This document shows positions 7,921 through 12,089 of a stretch of 12,089 nt of DNA, in pieces. Position 1 is the first letter of the stretch; each line of letters opens with the position of its first letter. Source of the DNA: an uncultured Selenomonas sp. Lineage in GTDB: Bacteria; Bacillota; Negativicutes; Selenomonadales; Selenomonadaceae. The position numbers and the translations under genes are program-made. The stretch spans positions 1-12,089 of the forward strand of contig CALYVJ010000024.1 in the NCBI GenBank assembly GCA_945494195.1, written 5' to 3'. The notes under the pieces are model-generated. The model was not told where the DNA came from and did not search any database. It was given only the letters and a program-made list of their open reading frames with translations.

Positions 7921-8991
7921 TTATTCCCCCTTGAGCATCGTCCAGAACTGATCGAAAAGATACATATTGTCATCCGGTCCCGGCGATGCCTCCGGGTGGT
8001 ACTGTACCGAGAAGATAGGTAGGTCTTTGTGGCGCATGCCCTCGACCGTGCCATCGTTGACATTGATATGCGTGACTTCCAGCGGCAGATCCTTGAGCGA
8101 TTCCTCGTCGACGGCATAGCCGTGGTTCTGGGAGGAAATCTGCACGCGGCCCGTCAAGAGATTCTTGACCGGCTGGTTGCAGCCGCGGTGTCCAAACTTC
8201 AATTTATAGGTCTTGGCGCCCAAGGAGCGCGCCAGCAGCTGGTGACCCAGGCAGATGCCGAAGATCGGTTTCTTGCCGATGAGCTTCTTGATCTCCTCGA
8301 CAATCTCCGGCACGTCCGCCGGGTCGCCAGGGCCGTTCGAGAGGAAAATGCCGTCTGGATTGAGGGCCAGGACTTCCTCCGCCGTCGTATGGGCCGGCAC
8401 CACCGTGAGTTTGCATCCCAGGTCATGCAGCGATTTCAGGATATTCTGCTTAACGCCAAAGTCCATGGCGACCACATGCGGTGCATCGGCGGCCTCGGCC
8501 TCCATGGTGTATGCCTCAGGCGTCGTGACTTCCATGACCACATCCTTCTTGATGGGCACAGCGAAGAGCTCGTCGATTTCGGTCTGGGCGGCGTCCTCGG
8601 ACACGATGATGCCCTTCATGGTGCCGGCCGAGCGGATCTTGCGGGTGACGGCGCGGGTGTCCACATCGTAGAGACACGGTACGCCCTGCTTCGTCAAAAA
8701 GTCTGCAAGGCTTGTCTCGTAATGCCAGTTGTTGCCTATCTCGCAAAGCTCGCCGATGACGAAGCCATTGACAAAGGATTTGCGCGACTGCATGAAAAGG
8801 TCCGCGATACCGTAGTTGCCGACCATCGGATACGTGAGCGTCAGAATCTGACGGCAGTAGGATGGATCGGTCAGGCTTTCCTGATAGCCCGTCATGCCTG
8901 TATTGAAAACAACCTCACCGGTTGCCTTGATGTTATTCAAAAGTTTGCCGTGGAAAACGGTACCGTCCTCCAGGATCAATTTACCCTTCAT
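7921..8991 (-). CDS. carA: Carbamoyl-phosphate synthase small (glutaminase) chain
   Basis: CarA hydrolyses glutamine and passes ammonia to CarB. The 356-aa protein has the CPSase small-chain N-terminal domain (about 1-150, including [17 protein letters not shown] at 29-45) and a class I glutamine amidotransferase domain (about 170-356). The nucleophile elbow GICLGHQ holds C247, and YHPEASPGP (331-339) holds H332 and E334, completing the triad. SNGPGDP (218-224) forms the oxyanion-side loop. The ATG is preceded by GAGGTG at good spacing. It follows pyrC after a short gap of 18 nt and is followed by carB 3 nt later, as usual for subunits made in equal amounts. Confidence 0.97.
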   Translation of the reverse strand: MKGKLILEDGTVFHGKLLNNIKATGEVVFNTGMTGYQESLTDPSYCRQILTLTYPMVGNYGIADLFMQSRKSFVNGFVIGELCEIGNNWHYETSLADFLTKQGVPCLYDVDTRAVTRKIRSAGTMKGIIVSEDAAQTEIDELFAVPIKKDVVMEVTTPEAYTMEAEAADAPHVVAMDFGVKQNILKSLHDLGCKLTVVPAHTTAEEVLALNPDGIFLSNGPGDPADVPEIVEEIKKLIGKKPIFGICLGHQLLARSLGAKTYKLKFGHRGCNQPVKNLLTGRVQISSQNHGYAVDEESLKDLPLEVTHINVNDGTVEGMRHKDLPIFSVQYHPEASPGPDDNMYLFDQFWTMLKGE

Positions 8992-9009
8992 GAAATCACC
9001 TCATATAGT

Positions 9010-10296
9010 TTAAAGAACTTCGCCATCCTGCATAACAATCTTGCCGGCAACGACCGTCAGTACCGCTTTGCCTTTGAGCTCGCGGCCGATGAACGGACTA
9101 TGGCTGCCCTTCGTGTAGAATTTCTTTTCGTCAACGGTCCAGCAAAGCTCGGGATCGATGACCGTGATATCGGCGCTCTTGCCGACTGCCAGCGTGCCTG
9201 CGTCCATGCCAAAGACCTTCGCCGGCTCGCAGGTCATCTTGGAAACGATGGTCGGAAGGTCGAGCTTGCCTGCGTGGTAAAGGTCCGTCAGCATGATGCC
9301 AAGGGACGTCTCAAGACCAGGGAATCCGCTGGGCGCGTAGATGTACTCGCGGTCCTTATCCTCCTGTGCATGCGGGGAATGGTCCGTGACGATCGCGTCG
9401 ATGGTGCCGTCCTTGAGGCCTTCCAGCAGGGCGTCGCAGTCCTGCTGGGCCCGCAGCGGCGGATTGATTTTCGTTGACGTGTCAAACAGGTTGACGCATT
9501 CGTCGGTCATGGTCAGATGCTGCGGTGTGACTTCGCAAGTGACGCGCACGCCGCGTTTTTTGGCCTGGCGCACGATGTCCACGGCCCGGGCCGAGCTGAT
9601 ATGGGCCACATGGACGCGGGAACCGGCGTACTCCGCCAGCATGATGTCGCGGGCTACGGCGATGTCCTCCGCCACCGTCGGGCGGCCCTTGAGGCCCAGC
9701 ATTGCACTGCGGTGGCCTTCGTTCATGACGCCGTCTTCGACGAGCGACGTCTCCTCGTCGTGGTTGACAATGACCTTGTCAAACGTATGCAGATAGTCAA
9801 AGGCATTCAGCAGCACTTTGGCCTTCTGATCGTAGTGGCCGTCATCGGAGAAGGCCACCGCCCCTGCTTCGATCATATCGCCGAGCTCGGCCAGTTCCTT
9901 GCCCTCCTGCCCTTTCGTCACGGCGCCGATGATCTTCACATGGACTTTGGCCACATCTTCGGCGCGCTTTTCCAGGCTGCGCACCATGGCAGCATCATCC
10001 ACTACCGGTTTCGTGTTCGGCATCGTGCAGACCGTCGTGAAGCCACCAGCAGCTGCCGCGTTGGCACCGGACTCGAAGTCCTCCTTGGCCTCCTGCCCCG
10101 GCTCGCGGAAGTGCACATGCAGGTCGATAAGGCCCGGCGTTACGACTTTGTCCGTGGCATCGTAGATCTCTGCCCCATCAGCCGCGAGGTTTTCACCGAT
10201 TTCTTTTATCTTGCCATCCTCGACGAGTACATCGGCAATTTTATCGAATTTCCCGGCCGGATTGATGACGCGGCCGCCTTTAAGCAAAAGTTTCAT
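9010..10296 (-). CDS. pyrC: Dihydroorotase (class I)
   Basis: PyrC cyclises carbamoyl aspartate to dihydroorotate, the third step. The 428-aa length and motif pattern match the class I zinc enzymes of Bacillus and Aquifex type, not the shorter class II form of E. coli. Metal ligands are visible as H60 and H62 in DLHVHFREPG, D152 in FSDDG, H179 in VNHDEE, H232 in AHIS and D305 in TDHSPHA. MPNTKP (92-97) and the SGFPGLET loop (323-330) contribute to substrate binding. The start overlaps the pyrB stop as ATGA with GGGAGG upstream, indicating coupling. In some bacteria class I dihydroorotase assembles with aspartate transcarbamoylase, and this adjacency is compatible with that, but it is not shown by the sequence. 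Confidence 0.97.
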   Translation of the reverse strand: MKLLLKGGRVINPAGKFDKIADVLVEDGKIKEIGENLAADGAEIYDATDKVVTPGLIDLHVHFREPGQEAKEDFESGANAAAAGGFTTVCTMPNTKPVVDDAAMVRSLEKRAEDVAKVHVKIIGAVTKGQEGKELAELGDMIEAGAVAFSDDGHYDQKAKVLLNAFDYLHTFDKVIVNHDEETSLVEDGVMNEGHRSAMLGLKGRPTVAEDIAVARDIMLAEYAGSRVHVAHISSARAVDIVRQAKKRGVRVTCEVTPQHLTMTDECVNLFDTSTKINPPLRAQQDCDALLEGLKDGTIDAIVTDHSPHAQEDKDREYIYAPSGFPGLETSLGIMLTDLYHAGKLDLPTIVSKMTCEPAKVFGMDAGTLAVGKSADITVIDPELCWTVDEKKFYTKGSHSPFIGRELKGKAVLTVVAGKIVMQDGEVL

Positions 10297-11240
10297 TCCT
10301 GTTTTCCTCCCGTCAATACCAAGGTAAAGAGTGCCATGCGGACTGCGACACCATTCTGGACCTGTTCCTGAATGGCTGAGTTATCACCATAGGCAGTGAA
10401 CGGAGAGATTTCCCAGCCCTTGTTCATCGGGCCTGGATGCAGGATAAGAGCATCGTCCTTGGCAAGCTTGAGGCGCATGTCGTTGAGGCCGAAGATACGC
10501 GCATACTCACGCGTCGTCGGGAACAAGCCACCCTTCATGCGCTCGAGCTGGATGCGCAGCACCTCGATGACATCAGCATTGGCAATGGCATCTTCGATGC
10601 GCTCGTGGACAATGACGCCCGGTTCCTGATAGAGGAAGCGCGGGATCAGCGTCTTCGGTCCTGCGATATGGACTTCCATGCCCATCTTGCGCATGCCGTA
10701 GATATCCGAGCGGGCCACGCGGCTGTGCAGCACATCGCCGATGATGGCAACCTTGAGGCCCTCGAGATGGCCCTTGTGCTCCTGGATCGTGAAGAGATTC
10801 AAGAGGCCCTGGGACGGATGGGCGTGGGCACCATCGCCGGCATTCAGGATCACAGGACTTACGACGCGGGAAGCGTACTCCGCAGCACCTTCCGCCTTGT
10901 GGCGCATGACGATGGCATCGACGCCCATGGCCTCGATCGTATAGAGCGTATCGCGCAGACTCTCGCCCTTGACAATGGAGCTCGTGCCAGCCGTGATGTT
11001 CACCACGTCGGCGCCGAGGTATTTGCCGGCCAGCTCAAACGACGTGCGCGTGCGCGTGCTCGGCTCGTAGAACAGCGTGACAATGGATTTTCCGCGCAGT
11101 GTCGGTACCTTCTTGATATCACGATGGATGATGTTCTTCATTTCCTTCGCGGTCTCAAGTACGAGACGAATCTCCTCCGGGCTGAAATCCTCCAGGCCCA
11201 AGACGTTCTTTCCTCGTAAGGATACATTAGTTTTTCCCAA
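10293..11240 (-). CDS. pyrB: Aspartate carbamoyltransferase catalytic chain
   Basis: PyrB joins carbamoyl phosphate and aspartate, the committed step. The carbamoyl phosphate motif FYEPSTRTRTSFE, the lysine loop SSIVKGESLRDT, AHPSQGLLNL and HPGPMNKGWEIS are all present. No regulatory pyrI gene follows, so the enzyme is probably an unregulated catalytic trimer of the Bacillus type. Start choice: an in-frame GTG at 11249 overlaps the only good ribosome binding site (AAGGAG, 11254-11249), so it cannot use it. TTG at 11240 sits 8 nt downstream of that site, giving 315 aa. A stop codon lies just upstream in frame, so no other start is possible. A GTG start would add only three residues. First gene of the operon. 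Confidence 0.95.
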   Translation of the reverse strand: MGKTNVSLRGKNVLGLEDFSPEEIRLVLETAKEMKNIIHRDIKKVPTLRGKSIVTLFYEPSTRTRTSFELAGKYLGADVVNITAGTSSIVKGESLRDTLYTIEAMGVDAIVMRHKAEGAAEYASRVVSPVILNAGDGAHAHPSQGLLNLFTIQEHKGHLEGLKVAIIGDVLHSRVARSDIYGMRKMGMEVHIAGPKTLIPRFLYQEPGVIVHERIEDAIANADVIEVLRIQLERMKGGLFPTTREYARIFGLNDMRLKLAKDDALILHPGPMNKGWEISPFTAYGDNSAIQEQVQNGVAVRMALFTLVLTGGKQE

Positions 11241-11248
11241 GTCAATCA

Positions 11249-11254
11249 CTCCTT
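11249..11254 (-). promoter_or_regulatory. Ribosome binding site that decides the pyrB start
   Basis: AAGGAG on the minus strand at 11254-11249 is spaced 8 nt from TTG at 11240 and overlaps the alternative GTG at 11249. The spacing favours TTG. It lies downstream of both candidate promoters. Confidence 0.7.
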
Positions 11255-11272
11255 AACATGTTGACAGTTATA

Positions 11273-11302
11273 ATTATACATTACTTATGTATAAAATTTC
11301 AA
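11273..11302 (-). promoter_or_regulatory. Second, pyrB-proximal promoter P2
   Basis: TTGAAA (11302-11297), an 18-nt spacer and a perfect TATAAT (11278-11273) on the minus strand, with expected start near 11266, about 26 nt before pyrB. It lies downstream of the leader terminator, so transcripts from it would escape attenuation. The region is AT-rich, so a chance match is possible. Confidence 0.5.
11274..11294. promoter_or_regulatory. Palindrome overlapping the P2 -10, candidate operator
   Basis: TTATACAT (11294-11287) and ATGTATAA (11281-11274) form a perfect 8-bp inverted repeat with a 5-nt centre. It covers the P2 spacer and most of its -10, the placement of a repressor site. The binding protein is unknown. 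Confidence 0.4.
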
Positions 11303-11336
11303 GGAGAAATCCATTGCCTTTTGCGATTTATTCATC

Positions 11337-11373
11337 AAAAAAAGGCTTTCCTATGCGTATGCATAAGAAAGCC
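11337..11373 (-). terminator. Attenuator terminator in the pyr leader
   Basis: On the minus strand GGCTTTC pairs with GAAAGCC and TATGC with GCATA, joined by a U-G pair, making a 13-bp uninterrupted stem with loop ATAC. Seven U residues follow (11343-11337). It lies between promoter P1 and pyrB, with no gene before it, so its job is premature termination of the operon transcript. Confidence 0.88.
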
Positions 11374-11445
11374 CAAGCTTTATGATAAACTTATAGCGTT
11401 GTTAATTGCTTCCTTTATGCGCATCGCAGTACGCATTTTAAAAGG
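11361..11445 (-). promoter_or_regulatory. Antiterminator and anti-antiterminator of the pyr leader
   Basis: Leader segment GCATAAAGGAAGC (11420-11408) can pair with GCTTTCTTATGC (11372-11361), 12 pairs with one bulged A and one G-U. The second segment is the 5' arm of the terminator, so the two structures exclude each other. An earlier hairpin can form from CCTTT/AAAGG (11445-11441 with 11416-11412) and ATGCG/CGCAT (11436-11432 with 11421-11417). It would sequester the antiterminator arm and so favour termination. This three-state layout is that of known attenuators such as the PyrR-controlled leaders of Bacillus, but the loop sequence does not fit the PyrR binding consensus well. The ligand or regulator is not known from the sequence. 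Confidence 0.6.
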
Positions 11446-11455
11446 TAATGTATTT

Positions 11456-11551
11456 ATATGTCCTTGTGCAGCTCTCGTCTGCTTTGCACTTATTATACCC
11501 TCACCACGGACAAAATGCAAGGGAGTATTTTTACTTTTTTCAAGGACATAT
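11456..11551. repeat. Perfect 11-bp inverted repeat flanking promoter P1
   Basis: ATATGTCCTTG at 11456-11466 and its exact reverse complement CAAGGACATAT at 11541-11551 are 74 bp apart, with P1 wholly between them. The centre-to-centre distance of 85 bp is close to eight helical turns. It could be a pair of looping operator half-sites, an invertible segment, or chance. Confidence 0.6.
11492..11520 (-). promoter_or_regulatory. Main pyr operon promoter P1
   Basis: TTGCAT (11520-11515), a 17-nt spacer and a perfect TATAAT (11497-11492) on the minus strand. A run rich in A and T lies just upstream (about 11545-11525), which could act as an UP element. Transcription should start near 11485, giving a leader of about 245 nt that contains the attenuator. 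Confidence 0.8.
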
Positions 11552-11574
11552 GACATCTTTTTCTTCGTAGGATA

Positions 11575-11611
11575 GAAAAAGGGGGCACATCCTCTTATGA
11601 GATGCGCCCCC
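11575..11611 (-). terminator. Terminator of the 104-aa gene, insulating the pyr operon
   Basis: On the minus strand GGGGGCGCATC pairs with GATGTGCCCCC (one G-U) with a short loop region including ATAA, followed by UUUUUC (11580-11575). It starts 8 nt after the stop codon of the upstream gene and ends about 55 nt before P1. Confidence 0.88.
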
Positions 11612-11619
11612 TGAAAGTC

Positions 11620-11934
11620 TTAAACGGCCGACGGAACAAACTCTTCCTCGGCATACCCATACCTCGCTGTAACACGGTATATCAGGCGTTTATCCTCGGC
11701 ACTGCGAATCGTGATATGATCAAGATCCCTCAGCATCGCCTTGATATCCATGACAGCTGCCATACTGCTAATATAATCAATAGCTCTGGCCATACTGATT
11801 TTATGCCGCTCTGGCTCAACGGCTCCTTCATGATAGACATCCATATGAACCTTGGCCTCGCGGTTCACCGGATAACGACATAGTTCCGGCTCCCAAGCGT
11901 TAGTTATTTTCTTAATCCGCTCGATTTGTTCCAT
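11620..11934 (-). CDS. Hypothetical small protein (104 aa)
   Basis: I do not recognise this family. The frame is open from an ATG at 11952, but GGGGAG at 11950-11945 lies downstream of that codon and about 10 nt before ATG 11934, so I chose the latter. The protein is soluble, with no signal peptide or membrane segment and a single cysteine (C19). It reads as alternating charged helix and strand: VHMDVYHEG (29-37) and ITIRSAEDKRLIYRVTARYGYAEEEFV (74-100) look like beta strands, and SMARAIDYISSMAAVMDIKAML (47-68) like an amphipathic helix. It has its own consensus promoter and terminator, so it is a single-gene unit not co-transcribed with pyr. Function unknown. Confidence 0.75.
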   Translation of the reverse strand: MEQIERIKKITNAWEPELCRYPVNREAKVHMDVYHEGAVEPERHKISMARAIDYISSMAAVMDIKAMLRDLDHITIRSAEDKRLIYRVTARYGYAEEEFVPSAV

Positions 11935-11987
11935 TCCATCGCTTCTCCCCATTACTTACATCATGGATTATATTTTTAACATAAATC

Positions 11988-12016
11988 ATAATAGCAGGAT
12001 GGGCGGAGAGCGTCAA
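11988..12016 (-). promoter_or_regulatory. Promoter of the 104-aa gene
   Basis: TTGACG (12016-12011), exactly 17 nt, then TATTAT (11993-11988) preceded by TGC, an extended -10, on the minus strand. Expected start near 11981, about 47 nt before ATG 11934. A second TATAAT occurs at 11972-11967 but has no good -35. Confidence 0.75.
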
Positions 12017-12089
12017 GGCCTAAGGTCCTAATAAATAACTCAAACTTCGCAGGTAAAAATCCCCTGCACCCCTTGAAAGTCCAGGCTTT

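Noticed and set aside
11242..11259. Five-codon ORF MLRSD just upstream of pyrB
   Set aside because: No ribosome binding site before its ATG; it merely spans the pyrB Shine-Dalgarno sequence.
11381..11437. Leader ORF on the minus strand encoding MRTAMRIKEAINNAISLS, overlapping the antiterminator arm
   Set aside because: No ribosome binding site at usable spacing (AAGGA is more than 20 nt upstream), and no run of regulatory codons. A leader peptide is possible but not supported.
11465..11488. GCAG-ACGAGAG-CTGC hairpin near the P1 start site as a PyrR binding loop
   Set aside because: Only partial resemblance to the consensus, short stem and missing conserved bases; kept as a note in the attenuator finding.
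11258..11575. 105-aa plus-strand open frame across the pyr control region
   Set aside because: It covers the promoters and attenuator, has no ribosome binding site or plus-strand promoter, and has a composition typical of translated AT-rich non-coding DNA.
12017..12089. Open minus-strand frames and a small hairpin GCAGG/CCTGC (12049-12067) at the right edge, possibly the end of a gene or insertion element
   Set aside because: Too short to assign; two of the three minus frames stop within the stretch, the third runs into the downstream promoter, and no terminal repeat or transposase motif can be recognised.

Overview
The window carries a complete de novo pyrimidine (UMP) operon on the minus strand, read from right to left in the order pyrB-pyrC-carA-carB-pyrK-pyrD-pyrF-pyrE. 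All eight genes look intact and tightly coupled: ATGA-type overlaps at pyrB/pyrC and pyrK/pyrD, a 14-nt overlap at carB/pyrK, a 0-nt junction at pyrF/pyrE. Together they encode all six steps from glutamine, bicarbonate and aspartate to UMP. The gene order is that of Bacillus-type Firmicutes, and dihydroorotate dehydrogenase is the NAD-linked class 1B enzyme with its PyrK iron-sulfur/flavin subunit. Unlike Bacillus, pyrR and pyrP do not lead the operon here. GC-rich codon use with Firmicutes-type ribosome binding sites, AT-rich intergenic regions and class 1B DHODH suggest an anaerobic low-GC-lineage relative with raised GC, such as a Negativicute (Selenomonas/Mitsuokella-like). That taxonomic placement is inference.

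Right edge (about 11575-12089): a small unrecognised gene (104 aa) with its own strong promoter (TTGACG-17-TATTAT) and a strong terminator that insulates the pyr operon. The last 70 bases hold nothing I can name.

pyr control region (about 11241-11575): a good sigma-A-type promoter P1 (TTGCAT-17-TATAAT) is followed by a leader that can fold into three mutually exclusive hairpins. The last is a perfect intrinsic terminator with seven U residues about 100 nt before pyrB. This is the layout of a transcription attenuator, but no good match to the PyrR binding-loop consensus is visible. Downstream of the terminator lies a second promoter-like sequence P2 (TTGAAA-18-TATAAT) whose spacer and -10 form an 8-bp-arm palindrome, so it could bypass the attenuator and be separately repressed. 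A perfect 11-bp inverted repeat flanks P1.

Left part (1-1669): the operon ends in a strong hairpin terminator. Between it and the next gene, a plus-strand promoter-like sequence reads into a compact hairpin with a short U-run, possibly a small RNA. Three overlapping, mutually exclusive perfect or near-perfect hairpins are chained here through shared GGGGC/GCCCC arms. Further left on the minus strand are a 262-aa unrecognised charged protein with its own terminator, then the 5' part of a class I SAM-dependent methyltransferase running off the window.
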